64,000 nucleotides of DNA from JBBROS01 sp965260995 (lineage in GTDB: Bacteria; Pseudomonadota; Alphaproteobacteria; Acetobacterales; Acetobacteraceae): contig CBDHCD010000003.1 in assembly GCA_965260995.1 (NCBI GenBank), positions 2,108,001 to 2,172,000 of the forward strand, given 5' to 3'. The notes under the pieces were generated by a model. It worked only from the letters and a program-made list of their open reading frames with translations, did no database searches and had not been told where the DNA came from. The first letter of the stretch is position 1. Every line of letters begins with the position of its first letter. The position numbers were made by a program, and so were the translations under genes. Of the stretch, positions 1 to 8,382 are shown piece after piece.

Positions 1-2
1 CG

Positions 3-275
3 GACGAGAACACGGTGGGCGCGCCGGCGATCCAGGGGTTCGCGGGCGCCCTGCTCGCCAACGGCGCGACCAAGGGGGTGTTCGTCACCACGGGGCGGTT
101 CACGGCGCAGGCGCGGCAGGCGGCCTCCGCCTACAAGGCGCACCGGCTCGTGCTGATCGACGGGATGGAACTGGCCCGGCTGATGATCGAGCACGAGGTG
201 GGCGTGCGGACCGTGCAGACGATCCGGGTGCAGCGGCTCTCGCTCGAACCCTACGAGGAGGGGGAGATCGATTGA
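3..275 (+). CDS. mrr: Mrr-type restriction endonuclease, C-terminal part (5' end outside window)
   Basis: The reading frame is open from base 3 and ends at TGA 273-275, so the gene begins before the window. The visible 90 residues match the end of the Mrr catalytic domain: IQGFAGALL, then GVFVTTGRFT, then LVLIDGMELARLMI and VGV. In the family these follow the catalytic D-(E/Q)xK core, which is not visible here. Mrr is a type IV enzyme that cuts DNA carrying foreign methylation. In-window GTG codons (for example base 15) are not the true start, because homology continues upstream. Whether the full gene is intact cannot be judged. Confidence 0.8.
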   Translation, partial: DENTVGAPAIQGFAGALLANGATKGVFVTTGRFTAQARQAASAYKAHRLVLIDGMELARLMIEHEVGVRTVQTIRVQRLSLEPYEEGEID

Positions 276-348
276 GCGCCGGGCCGGCCGCGTCGGCACC
301 GCGGCCGGCGTTGCCGGAGGGCGAAACGCGCGGCGCGGGCGGGCGGGG

Positions 349-585
349 TCACTGGTCGGCGGTCCGGGCCGGGTGGGAGGCGCGGCCGGCGGCGTGGGAC
401 AGTTTTGAATCGTAGTAAGCGTAGGCCAGTTCAATCGCCGCGATGTAAACATCGTATCGGCCGCTGTCCTGGGCATCCTCGGCCAAGCTGAGGATTTGGT
501 TCCCGCAGCAATCCGAGGGCGGGATCATCGGTTCGGCCAGGGAGAGAACTTGGCTGTCGCTCGATCCGTACTGACCAACCATCAT
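349..585 (-). CDS. small hypothetical protein
   Basis: A 78-residue protein I do not recognise. The ATG at 585 is preceded on the minus strand by GAGGG about 7 bases upstream, which supports translation. The sequence has a repeated LSLAE block (residues ~15-19 and ~33-37), one CC pair, and a helical stretch YIAAIELAYAYYDSKL. There is no signal peptide or membrane segment. Base composition is more AT-rich than neighbouring genes, like the non-coding stretch behind it, so it could be acquired DNA. It converges on the Mrr gene. A random frame remains possible. Confidence 0.45.
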   Translation of the reverse strand: MMVGQYGSSDSQVLSLAEPMIPPSDCCGNQILSLAEDAQDSGRYDVYIAAIELAYAYYDSKLSHAAGRASHPARTADQ

Positions 586-943
586 GCTACGCCCTCAACG
601 ATCTGATTTCGTCACTATACCTGATTCCAGAGTGTCTGGATGCAGGATTCACACTATATTTGTGTTAATAAAGTTTAGGGGACGTGAGTTTTTCATGTCG
701 AACTGCTGTTTCGAGTGCTGTTAAACAGTAAATTCGTTAACGAAAGCCTCTAGATCGCCAACAAGATGGTATAAACCGGTTCGGGCGGGGCCGGATTCAC
801 GGTTTTCACGAACGGCTGTCCCGGCCGGGTCGCCACGGCGGCGCCGGCGGTCGGTCGCGCGGGTTCGTCGGCCGCGGGCCGTTGACGACAGGCGGGGGCG
901 TGGCCAGGGTGCGAGTTGATGGTGGCGGGCGCGGGACGGCGGC
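586..943. other. AT-richer intergenic region, possible gene fragment
   Basis: No complete gene is visible. From about 600 to 780 the composition is much more AT-rich than the rest of the window. On the minus strand, 721 to about 800 reads as the end of a protein (GLYHLVGDLEAFVNEFTV then TAA) with coding-like codons, but no start codon or homologous body can be found upstream. It may be the 3' remnant of an eroded gene. Confidence 0.35.
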
Positions 944-1456
944 GTGGATGAGGAACTGGCGCCGGTCGGCGCGGCGGATTTGCGGGACGGCGGGCCGCTG
1001 GCCGGGGCGTTGCTCGCGCTGAACAACGCGCACGCGGCCGAGTTGTCGTGGCTGGAGCCGGGGCGGCTGCGGCGGATGGCGGCGGCGGCGTTCCTGGCGC
1101 GGCGGGCCGGGGCGGCGGACGCGCTGCTGCTGGCGTTCGACCAGGATGCCGACTACGACAGCCCGAACTTCCTGTGGTTCAGGGCCCGGTTGCCGCGATT
1201 CGTTTACGTGGACCGGGTGGTGGTCGCGGTTCACGCGCGGCGGCGCGGCCTGGCGGGGCGGCTTTACCGCGAGCTGTTCGCGCGGGCCGCCGAGGCCGGG
1301 CATGAATGGGTGGTGTGCGAGGTCAACTCCGCGCCGCCCAACCCGGCGTCGGACGCCTTTCACGCGCGGCTGGGGTTCACGGCTATCGGCGCGGGGCAGG
1401 TTGACGGGGGGAAGAAGACGGTCCGCTACCTCGCCTGCCCGCTCGCCGGGTGCTGA
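944..1456 (+). CDS. GNAT family N-acetyltransferase
   Basis: Transfers an acetyl group from acetyl-CoA to an unknown amine. The 170-residue length is typical of a single GNAT domain. The acetyl-CoA pyrophosphate loop is visible as VVVAVHARRRGLAGRLY (about residues 91-107), an R-x-x-G-x-G/A type motif, and the C-terminal part VNSAPPNPASDAFHARLGF fits beta5/alpha4 of the fold. It resembles the COG3818-like branch. The GTG start at 944 is the first in-frame start after a TGA at 917-919. It is the only gene of its unit; the amino-acid transporter starts about 165 bases downstream. The substrate cannot be inferred. Confidence 0.75.
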   Translation: MDEELAPVGAADLRDGGPLAGALLALNNAHAAELSWLEPGRLRRMAAAAFLARRAGAADALLLAFDQDADYDSPNFLWFRARLPRFVYVDRVVVAVHARRRGLAGRLYRELFARAAEAGHEWVVCEVNSAPPNPASDAFHARLGFTAIGAGQVDGGKKTVRYLACPLAGC

Positions 1457-1622
1457 TGGCCGGCCTTGTTCGGGGTGCGGGCGGGCGGGGGTCGTCCATG
1501 CCGGGTTGAGCGGGTCCGCTTTCGCGGGCGGCGGCTGGCCGCGGCCCCTTGACCGACCCGAACGCAACCTTGTTCACTCCCGCGTGAGATATCGGCGTGA
1601 AACAACGGCGGAGGCCACTGGC

Positions 1623-2657
1623 ATGCGTGTTCCCGTTCTCCTGCGTGCCTTGGCCATGACGCTCGGCGTCGGCGTTGGGGGCGCGCACGCGCAATCCATC
1701 CCGATCCCGGGGCCGACGGTGGAGGGGATCAAGGCGCGGGGGCAGCTCAACTGCGGCGTCGACACCGGCATCCCGGGGTTCGCGTTCCAGGACAGCGCCG
1801 GGGCCTGGAAGGGGTTCGACGTGTCGTATTGCCGGGCGGTGGCGGCGGCGGTGCTGGGGGACGCGAACAAGGTGCGCTACGTGCCGACGACGACGCCGGC
1901 GCGGTTCACGGTGCTGCAATCGGGCGAGATCGACGTGCTGATCCGCGACAGCACGTTGACGCTGACGCGCAACCTGCAACTGCACCTGGACGAGGTGGCG
2001 GTGACGTTCTACGCCGGGCAGGGCTTCCTGGTGTCGAAGAAGGTGGGCGTGTCGAAGATCGAGGAGCTGAACGGGGCGACGATCTGCACGCTGACGGGGG
2101 CGACGCTCGAGCTCAACATCGCCGACTACGCGCGCAGCCGGGGCACCAAGATCGGCACGCTGCTGTTCGAGAAGTCGGACGAGGCGATCGCGGCGATGGA
2201 GGCGGGGCGCTGCGACGGCTACACCGACGACACCGGCAGCCTGGCGGCGGTGCGCTCCACCTTGCGGACGCCGGCCGACTGGGTGGTGCTGGAGGGGGTG
2301 ATCAGCAAGGAGCCGCTCGGCATCCATGCGCGGAGCGGCGACGTCAACTGGCGCAACATCCTCTACTGGGTGGACGCGGCGCTGAAGACGGCGGAGGAGT
2401 ACGGCGTGACGCGGGCCAACGCCGACGACAAGGCCGAGACCGGCGACCCGGCGGTGAAGCGCCTGCTCGGGGCCGAGGGCGGGTTCGGCGCGCTGATGGG
2501 GCTCGACGACAAGTGGTCGTCGCGGGCGATCAAGACGGCGGGGAACTACGGCGAGCTGTACGACGAGTTCTTCGGGCCGAAGGCGCTTGACCTGCCGCGG
2601 GGGCAGAACAAGCTGTGGAACCAGGGCGGGCTGCAATACGCGCTGCCGTTCCGGTAA
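1623..2657 (+). CDS. aapJ: general L-amino acid ABC transporter, periplasmic binding protein
   Basis: Periplasmic solute-binding component of a polar amino-acid ABC importer. The ATG at 1623 has GGAGG about 9 bases upstream. A Sec signal peptide is clear: an Arg, a hydrophobic stretch (VLLRALAMTLGVGVG) and an AHA-Q cleavage region near residue 23. The mature part begins VEGIKARGQLNCGVDTGIPGFA, characteristic of the AapJ/BztA subfamily, followed by the class 3 binding-protein fold with QSGEIDVLIR and a long C-terminal extension ending near GGLQYALPFR. Length (344 aa) fits AapJ. It is the first gene of a three-gene unit with two permeases; the next gene probably overlaps its 3' end. Confidence 0.9.
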   Translation: MRVPVLLRALAMTLGVGVGGAHAQSIPIPGPTVEGIKARGQLNCGVDTGIPGFAFQDSAGAWKGFDVSYCRAVAAAVLGDANKVRYVPTTTPARFTVLQSGEIDVLIRDSTLTLTRNLQLHLDEVAVTFYAGQGFLVSKKVGVSKIEELNGATICTLTGATLELNIADYARSRGTKIGTLLFEKSDEAIAAMEAGRCDGYTDDTGSLAAVRSTLRTPADWVVLEGVISKEPLGIHARSGDVNWRNILYWVDAALKTAEEYGVTRANADDKAETGDPAVKRLLGAEGGFGALMGLDDKWSSRAIKTAGNYGELYDEFFGPKALDLPRGQNKLWNQGGLQYALPFR

Positions 2658-3778
2658 CGGCGATCACCCGCCCGCCCCCGCCGGAGCCGCGGCCCTGGCG
2701 CGGCATCCTGGTGCAGGCGCTCGCCGCGGCGCTGGTGCTGCTGCTGCTCGCCTACGTCGCGCACAACGCGGCGCAGGCGCTGGCGCGGCGCAACATCGAC
2801 GTTGACTTCGCGTTCCTGCTGCGCCCGGCCGGGTTCGACATTCCGTTCAAGCTGGCGCCGTGGAGCACGGGGGACAGCTACGGGTGGGCGCTGCTCGTCG
2901 CCGGGCTGAACACGTTGCTGGCGGCGGCGCTCGGGATCGCGGGGGCGACGGCGCTGGGTTTGCTGCTGGCGCTGATGCGGCTGTCGGTCAACCCGCTGGC
3001 GCGGTGGGTGTCGCGCGGGGTGATCGAGCTGGTGCGCAACACGCCGCAACTGCTGCAGATCGTGTTCTGGTATTTCGCGGTGCTGGCGGTGCTGCCGGGG
3101 CCGCGGGCGAGCTTGTCGGTGGGGGACGCGGTGTTCCTCAACGTGCGCGGGCTGTTCCTGCCGGCGCCGAGCGCACCGTGGTTCGGGTGGGTGGCGCTGG
3201 CGGCCGTCGTGCTCGGGGTGGCGGGGCCGTGGCTGACGCGGGGCCGGGCTCGGGGCCGCTGGGCCTGGCGGGGAGCGGCGGCGGCGGTGCTGGCGGCCGG
3301 GCTGGCGGCGACGGGGTGGGCGGCGCCGGCGATGCGGGGGTTCAACTTCGCCGGGGGCTGGCGCTTGCCGCCCGAGTTGCTCGCGTTGTCGGCAGGGATC
3401 GCGATCTACACCTCGGCCTTCATCGCCGAGAACGTGCGGGCGTCGATCGCCGGGGTGCGGCTCGGGCAGGTGGAGGCGGCGCGCAGCCTCGGGCTGTCGG
3501 GGCCGCGGACGATGCGGCTCGTCGTGCTGCCGCAGGCGCTGCGGACCTTGCTGCCGCCGCTGACGAGCCAGTACCTGAACATCATCAAATCGACGACGCT
3601 GGGGGCCGCGGTGGCGTATCCGGAGATCCTGCAGATCTTCGCCCGCACCGTGCTGAACCAGTCCGGGCGGGCGGTCGAGGTGATGACGCTGGTGCTGGGC
3701 GTGTTCCTCGCCATCAACCTGTCGGTGTCGGCGGCGATGGGGGCGTGGGACCGGCGGCTGGCGCGGCAGGGGCGCTAA
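2615..3778 (+). CDS. aapQ: general L-amino acid ABC transporter, permease 1
   Basis: Inner-membrane permease of the amino-acid importer. The protein has the large AapQ layout: an N-terminal helix (ILVQALAAALVLLLLAYVA), an extra periplasmic/membrane insert, and the ABC permease EAA-type loop near the C-terminus (VEAARSLGLSGPRTMRLVVLPQALR). The RNTPQLLQIVFWYF segment is typical of His/Glu/Gln/Arg permeases. With GTG 2615 the protein is 387 aa, close to usual AapQ length, and overlaps aapJ by 43 bases; the next possible start is GTG 2711. It partners with the permease starting one base after its stop. Confidence 0.88.
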   Translation: MEPGRAAIRAAVPVTAITRPPPPEPRPWRGILVQALAAALVLLLLAYVAHNAAQALARRNIDVDFAFLLRPAGFDIPFKLAPWSTGDSYGWALLVAGLNTLLAAALGIAGATALGLLLALMRLSVNPLARWVSRGVIELVRNTPQLLQIVFWYFAVLAVLPGPRASLSVGDAVFLNVRGLFLPAPSAPWFGWVALAAVVLGVAGPWLTRGRARGRWAWRGAAAAVLAAGLAATGWAAPAMRGFNFAGGWRLPPELLALSAGIAIYTSAFIAENVRASIAGVRLGQVEAARSLGLSGPRTMRLVVLPQALRTLLPPLTSQYLNIIKSTTLGAAVAYPEILQIFARTVLNQSGRAVEVMTLVLGVFLAINLSVSAAMGAWDRRLARQGR

Positions 3779-3779
3779 G

Positions 3780-4814
3780 GTGGCGGCGCGGTGGCGGGGG
3801 GTGGCGCGGGCGCTGGTCGCGACGCCGGGCAGCGCCTTGCTGACGCTGGCGCTGGGGGCGTTGCTGGCGTGGGTGCTGCCGTCGCTGTGGCGCTGGGGGG
3901 TGGCGGCCGCGACCTGGACCGGGGCCAACCGGCAGGCCTGCGCGCCCGACGGCGCGTGCTGGGCGTTCATCGGGGCGCGGCTGGGGCTGTTCTTCTACGG
4001 GGGGTTCCCGCCGGGGGAGCGGTGGCGGGTGGACGTAGCGGCGGCGGCGCTGGTGCTGTGCGTGCTGGCGTGCCTGTTCGTGCGGCGGGGCCGGGGGGCG
4101 TGGCTCGGGCTGCTGTTGTTCGGGGTGCCGGCGCTGGCCTGGCTGCTGCTCTCGGGTGGGGTGGCGGGGCTGGCGTTCGTGCCGACGGCCGACTGGGGCG
4201 GGCTGACGCTCAACGTCGTGCTGTCGTTCGTGGCGGTGGCGCTGGCGGTGCCGCTGGGCACGCTGCTGGCCTACGGGCGGCGGTCGCGGCTGGGGTTCGT
4301 GCGCGGGGTCAGCGTGGTGATGATCGAGTTCTGGCGCGGCGTGCCGCTGCTCGGCGTGCTGTTCATGGGGCTGGTGCTGTTGCCGATGGCGCTGCCGCAG
4401 GGAGTGACGCTCGACAACCTGGTGCGGGCGCTGATCGTGCTGACGCTGTTCGCCTCCGCCTACATGGCGGAGGTGGTGCGGGGCGGGCTGCAGGGCGTCG
4501 CTTCGGGGCAGGCGGAGGCGGCGGCGGCGCTGGGGCTGCGGCCGTGGCGGGTGCAGGCGACGGTGGTGCTGCCGCAGGCGCTGCGGGTGGCGGTGCCGGG
4601 CATCGTCAACGTGGCGGTGGACCTGTTCAAGGACACGACGCTGGTGAGCATCGTCGGGCTGTTCGACCTGATGGGGGTGGTGAACCAGTCGTTGAAGGAC
4701 CAGTCGTGGCTGGGGCTGGCGCGGGAAGGCTACGCGTTCGCGGCGATGCTGTTCTTCGGGTGCTGCCTGCTGATCTCGCTGGCGGGGACGGTGCTGGAGC
4801 GGCGGTTGCGGTGA
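3780..4814 (+). CDS. aapM: general L-amino acid ABC transporter, permease 2
   Basis: Second inner-membrane permease of the importer, 344 aa. The GTG start lies one base after the aapQ stop, so the genes are co-translated or coupled. There are several hydrophobic helices and a periplasmic insert (TGANRQACAPDGACWAF). The conserved permease block WRGVPLLGVLFM and the EAA loop QAEAAAALGLRPWRVQATVVLPQALRVAVPG are near residues ~180-270. In the usual aapJQMP order the ATPase gene follows; here the next genes are unrelated, so the ATPase must come from elsewhere or be lost. Confidence 0.88.
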   Translation: MAARWRGVARALVATPGSALLTLALGALLAWVLPSLWRWGVAAATWTGANRQACAPDGACWAFIGARLGLFFYGGFPPGERWRVDVAAAALVLCVLACLFVRRGRGAWLGLLLFGVPALAWLLLSGGVAGLAFVPTADWGGLTLNVVLSFVAVALAVPLGTLLAYGRRSRLGFVRGVSVVMIEFWRGVPLLGVLFMGLVLLPMALPQGVTLDNLVRALIVLTLFASAYMAEVVRGGLQGVASGQAEAAAALGLRPWRVQATVVLPQALRVAVPGIVNVAVDLFKDTTLVSIVGLFDLMGVVNQSLKDQSWLGLAREGYAFAAMLFFGCCLLISLAGTVLERRLR

Positions 4815-4930
4815 GGCCGCTTCGAGGCGGGGGGGGCGGCTCAGGAACTCGACCCGCCCGCTTGTTTTCGCGTTGCCACGACGGGCCTGGCGAACCTATG
4901 TGCTGGCGCGGCACAGATGCAGGAAACGAC

Positions 4931-5203
4931 GTGGACCTACCGTTCGATCCCAGGAAACCCAGGCGATCCACAGTCTACTTGGCGGGGGGCCGGCTTCGCC
5001 CGTTGTGGGAGGTCCTGCTCAGGAGGCACTTCGAGCGGCTGCAAGGCAAGGCCGTCGCGCGTCGTCCGCCGGATCGGCACGGCCCCTGGCGGCCATATTA
5101 CGTGACCATCATCTTCCGGAACGGCTACCAGGAACGGCGCAGGTCCGACGTGCTGGCTGCCCGGCGCGTGATCCGACGGATGCGCTTCCAACGGGTGAAG
5201 TGA
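4931..5203 (+). CDS. small basic hypothetical protein
   Basis: A 90-residue Arg-rich protein of unknown function. GTG 4931 has AGGA about 7 bases upstream; an in-frame ATG at 4898 with a weaker site is the alternative. Codon third positions are mostly G/C, as in real genes here. The end (RPYYVTIIFRNGYQERRRSDVLAARRVIRRMRF) looks like a compact alpha/beta domain. No membrane segment or signal peptide. It lies alone behind aapM on the same strand, more than 100 bases away, and ahead of a strong hairpin. Confidence 0.45.
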   Translation: MDLPFDPRKPRRSTVYLAGGRLRPLWEVLLRRHFERLQGKAVARRPPDRHGPWRPYYVTIIFRNGYQERRRSDVLAARRVIRRMRFQRVK

Positions 5204-5238
5204 GCGCTAGGGTGCATTCGGGCGGGGCGCGCAACGAA

Positions 5239-5275
5239 GCCGGGGCGGCCACGCGTCGGGCGAGGCCGCCCCGGC
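5239..5275. terminator. hairpin between convergent genes, possible bidirectional terminator
   Basis: Perfect 12-bp inverted repeat, GCCGGGGCGGCC (5239-5250) and GGCCGCCCCGGC (5264-5275), with a 13-base loop. It sits between the stop of the rightward small gene (5203) and the stop of the leftward redox gene (5289). There is no T-run on either side, so the terminator role is inferred from position and stem strength. Confidence 0.45.
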
Positions 5276-5288
5276 AGCGGCGCGTCGG

Positions 5289-6224
5289 TTATTCCGCCGC
5301 GCTCAGCGCCTCCCCGGCGGCCTCGAGGCGATCGAGACCGAGTTCCCGGCGGTAGCGGCGGAAGCAGGCGGCGCCGCATTCGAGGCGCATCAGCGCGCCT
5401 TCGGCCAGGGCCGGGGCGCGGTCGGGATCCTCGGCGACCAGGGGCCAGGCGGCCTCGGCGTTCCAGGCGGCGCTGTGCTTGATGTCGAGGACGGCGTGCA
5501 GGTCGAAGTAGTGGCGGTCCTTGGCGCTGACGCCGAGGCGCTTGAGGCCGATGCCGACCAGCTTGGCCCGGCCCGGCGCGGTCTGCTCGATGACGCCGAG
5601 CGCGCCGACGGACTGGTAGGCGTAGCGGCGGTTGGCGGCGAGGCCGGCCATGGTGTTGGCGAGCGCCAGGGCTTCCCAGATGGTGGTCTCGATCTCGGGC
5701 TTGAGGCCGAGGCGGCCAGCGAGATGCTCGAGCATCGGGCCGTGCATGCCTTTGGCGTTGCCGCGGCCCATCTCGTCCCAGTAGTTGCGGGCCAGTTCGA
5801 GCTTGGCGGGGATGGGCAGGCGCAACTGCGTCATGGCGGTGAGGTCGTCGAACCCGGCCTCGCCGGCGACTTCCTGGGTGAGGAACCAGCGCATCTCGTC
5901 GAGGCTCGCTTGCTCGGCGAGCCAGGGAAATAAGGGGTCGTCCTGGCCGGGGCCGGCCTGCTCCAACTGCTCGAACCAGGCGACGAAGCCGGCCGGGTCG
6001 CGCGGGGCCTCGGCGGCGCGGGCGGCGACCTCGGCGCGGCGGGCTTCCAGCCAGTGGCCTTCCTCCACGGCCAGGTCGGCCTGGGCGCGGGCGTCCCGCT
6101 CCCAGTCGTCGGCCGGGAAGGCGGGCGTGAAGCGGGCGGCGTTCAGCGCGGCCAGGCGGCGGTGCCAGCGGTCGTCGTCGGTCAGGGTGGTGGGCAGGGT
6201 GGGAGCCAGGCTGCCATCGGGCAT
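5289..6224 (-). CDS. iron-containing redox enzyme family protein (haem-oxygenase-like diiron fold)
   Basis: A 311-aa cytoplasmic protein of the haem-oxygenase-like superfamily (Haem_oxygenas_2 type). The region LARNYWDEMGRGNAKGMHGPML (about residues 165-187) carries the acidic and His residues expected for a metal site, and the C-terminal half contains another E/D/H set (YFDLHAVLDIKHSAAW). Members of the superfamily act as N-oxygenases, decarboxylases or desaturases, so the reaction cannot be assigned. ATG 6224 has an AAGGA-like site on the minus strand. It is the last gene of a leftward run and lies 21 bases behind the methyltransferase, suggesting joint action. Confidence 0.75.
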   Translation of the reverse strand: MPDGSLAPTLPTTLTDDDRWHRRLAALNAARFTPAFPADDWERDARAQADLAVEEGHWLEARRAEVAARAAEAPRDPAGFVAWFEQLEQAGPGQDDPLFPWLAEQASLDEMRWFLTQEVAGEAGFDDLTAMTQLRLPIPAKLELARNYWDEMGRGNAKGMHGPMLEHLAGRLGLKPEIETTIWEALALANTMAGLAANRRYAYQSVGALGVIEQTAPGRAKLVGIGLKRLGVSAKDRHYFDLHAVLDIKHSAAWNAEAAWPLVAEDPDRAPALAEGALMRLECGAACFRRYRRELGLDRLEAAGEALSAAE

Positions 6225-6245
6225 GATCGTCGTCCTTCGTCGTTC

Positions 6246-7181
6246 TCAGGTCTTGCGGACCGTCAGCGTCACCGCGGCGATGCGGTCGGCCTCGGCGTAC
6301 GCGCCACCGTCCAGCTCCTCCCCGAACACGTCGGGGTCGACCTCGCGGTAGCGCCATTCCAGGGTCCGGGAGGCAAGTCGGGATTCGGCGGCGTCCTTGA
6401 AGGGATCATGGCCGTTCACGACGGCGGCACCGGTGTAGAGCAACAAGGTTCCGTCCGGGGCCAGGCGTTCCAGCGCCCTGTCGAGGATGGCCAGCGACAG
6501 CCCGGCGCCGAGCGGGCCGCCGCCGTGGCGATAGGCGCGGGCGGCGGGATCGACCAGGTAGGGCGGGTTGGCGACGATGAGATCGAACGCGCCGTCGAGG
6601 CCGGTGAGGAGGTCGCTGCGCACGGCCCGCACCGGCACGTCGGCGACGGCGGCGTTGGCGTGGGTGAAGCGGAGGGCCTGGTCGTTGATGTCGACGCCGA
6701 ACACCTCTGCGTCGGGATGGGCGCGGGCGATGAGGACCGCGCCCGGGCCGGCGCCGCAGCCGATGTCGACGGCGCGGCGAACCGGGCAGTCGACGACGGC
6801 CTCGATCGCCTGGGCGAAGCGGTACGTGTCGGGACCGAAGAACACGGCGTCGGCCGCGGTCGTCGGGAAGGCCGAGTGGAGGAAGATTTCGTCGTCGAGC
6901 GTCGAGAGGCGGACCATGCTGCGCCAGCCGCCCGGGGCGGGGGCCAACATGCCGGCGGCGGCGAGGGCGGCGTGGATCGGCGCGGGCAAGGCGCCGGGGC
7001 GGAACGGGCGGCTCCAGCCGAAAACGTCGCGCAAGTCGCGCGCGAAGCCCGAATCGGGCCGGGCGTTGACCCGGGCGTGGGTGGCGGGGGTCGGGGTGAT
7101 GAAATGGTAGCCGGCGGCCTGGACCAGGCGAGCCAGATCCGTCAGCCGATCCGTCTCCTCCCGTGAGATCGCGTCGAGCAT
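6246..7181 (-). CDS. class I SAM-dependent methyltransferase (NPPY type)
   Basis: Predicted methyltransferase of 311 aa. The AdoMet-binding motif I is VDIGCGAGPGAVLIA, followed by the acidic loop VFGVDIND and the catalytic-type motif IVANPPY used by N-methyltransferases acting on Gln, Asn or bases (HemK/RsmC-like group). The ~120-residue N-terminal part resembles the substrate-side domain of RsmC/RlmG-like enzymes, but the target is unknown. It is followed 21 bases later by the iron-dependent redox gene and preceded by marC at a gap of 37 bases, all on the minus strand. Confidence 0.78.
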   Translation of the reverse strand: MLDAISREETDRLTDLARLVQAAGYHFITPTPATHARVNARPDSGFARDLRDVFGWSRPFRPGALPAPIHAALAAAGMLAPAPGGWRSMVRLSTLDDEIFLHSAFPTTAADAVFFGPDTYRFAQAIEAVVDCPVRRAVDIGCGAGPGAVLIARAHPDAEVFGVDINDQALRFTHANAAVADVPVRAVRSDLLTGLDGAFDLIVANPPYLVDPAARAYRHGGGPLGAGLSLAILDRALERLAPDGTLLLYTGAAVVNGHDPFKDAAESRLASRTLEWRYREVDPDVFGEELDGGAYAEADRIAAVTLTVRKT

Positions 7182-7218
7182 CGGCCTGCCAACGTCACCG
7201 CGGCGGACTTGGTTGCCT

Positions 7219-7875
7219 TCAGGCGGGCTTTCCGGCGGCGGCGAGCAGCGGGCCGAGCACGTCGACGACGCCGGAGATCAGCAGTTGGATGCCGATGCAG
7301 AACAGCAGGAAGGCCGAGAGCCGGGTCACCGTGCGGCTGCCGTTGCCGCCGAGCCGGTCGGCGAGGCGGTCGGCGTAGGCGTAGGTGATGGTGACCGTCG
7401 CCGCCAGCAGCACGGCCGCCAGCGTCACCCCGGCGAAGAACCAGACCGCGCCGGTGTCCGGGCGCCCGGAGCCGATGGCGACCGCGCCCGCGATGGTTCC
7501 CGGCCCGGCGGTGAACGGCAAGGTGAGCGGGAAGAACGCCGTGTCCTCGCCGGCGTCCGTGTTCGCGACCTGCTCCTGCTTCTGTTCCTTGCGCTTCTCC
7601 GGCTCGCCCAGCAGCTCCCAGGCGAACAGGGTCAGGATCAGGCCGCCGGCGATGCGCAGCGCGGCCACGGTGATGCCGAAGAAGGCCAGCAGGTAGGTGC
7701 CGAACCAGAGCGCCACGATCAGGACGATCAGGGCGTAAAGCCCGACCCACTTGGCCAAGGTGACGCGCTCGGCATGGGTGCGCCCGGCGGTGGCCTGGCG
7801 GAAGATCGGCGCGCGGGCGATCGGGTTGACGATGCCGAACAGGGCCGGGAAGGCGACCAGGAAGGCCGTCAGCAT
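7219..7875 (-). CDS. MarC family integral membrane protein
   Basis: Membrane protein of the MarC/UPF0056 family, 218 aa, function unsettled in the family. Six hydrophobic segments are visible, starting with FLVAFPALFGIVNPIARAPIF, the usual NP-containing first helix, and a loop rich in charged residues (GEPEKRKEQKQEQ) in the middle. The second half contains LPFTAGPGTIAGAV, the family's conserved repeat of the first motif. The ATG at 7875 shares one base with the stop of the upstream Lrp gene (TGATG), so translation is coupled. Confidence 0.85.
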   Translation of the reverse strand: MLTAFLVAFPALFGIVNPIARAPIFRQATAGRTHAERVTLAKWVGLYALIVLIVALWFGTYLLAFFGITVAALRIAGGLILTLFAWELLGEPEKRKEQKQEQVANTDAGEDTAFFPLTLPFTAGPGTIAGAVAIGSGRPDTGAVWFFAGVTLAAVLLAATVTITYAYADRLADRLGGNGSRTVTRLSAFLLFCIGIQLLISGVVDVLGPLLAAAGKPA

Positions 7876-8345
7876 CAGCGCCCGCGCCGCAGCGGCAGGT
7901 TGGTGCGGTAGGCGACGCGCTTGAGGGCGAAGGCGCTTTCGACGCCGCGGACACCGGCGATGCGGGTGAGGCGGGTGCGGAGGAACTCCTCGTAGGCGCC
8001 GAGGTCGGGGGCGACGACGCGGAGCAGGTAGTCGCTGGCGCCGGACATGACGTAGCATTCCATCACCTCGGGCAGCCCGGCGACGGCCTGCTCGAAGGCG
8101 GCGAGGTGGTCCTCCGTTTGGGCGGACAGGCGGACGGAGACGAAGACGTTGACGGGCAGGCCGACGCGGTCCTGGTCGAGCAAGGCGACGTAGCCGCGGA
8201 TGATGCCGCCCTCCTCCAGCAGCTTCTGGCGGCGGTGGGCCGGGCTGGGGGAGAGGCCCGCGACCTCGCCGACGGCGGCGCTGGTGGCGCGGCCGTCCCG
8301 TTGCAGGAAATCGAGGATGGCGTGGTCGATCCGGTCAAGACGCAT
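7875..8345 (-). CDS. Lrp/AsnC family transcriptional regulator
   Basis: A 156-aa regulator with the standard layout: N-terminal helix-turn-helix (DFLQRDGRATSAAVGEVAGLSPSPAHRRQKLLEEGG) and a C-terminal RAM/AsnC ligand domain (VFVSVRLSAQTEDHLAAFEQAV..., YVMSGASDYLLRVV). Members bind amino acids and control amino-acid metabolism. It is transcribed away from the large indolepyruvate:ferredoxin oxidoreductase gene, and the 144-base space between them holds strong palindromes. Regulation of both itself and that gene is therefore likely (inference). Confidence 0.9.
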   Translation of the reverse strand: MRLDRIDHAILDFLQRDGRATSAAVGEVAGLSPSPAHRRQKLLEEGGIIRGYVALLDQDRVGLPVNVFVSVRLSAQTEDHLAAFEQAVAGLPEVMECYVMSGASDYLLRVVAPDLGAYEEFLRTRLTRIAGVRGVESAFALKRVAYRTNLPLRRGR

Positions 8346-8382
8346 GGCCCCGGCGCATCATGCTCCCATTGTGCAGTGCAAT

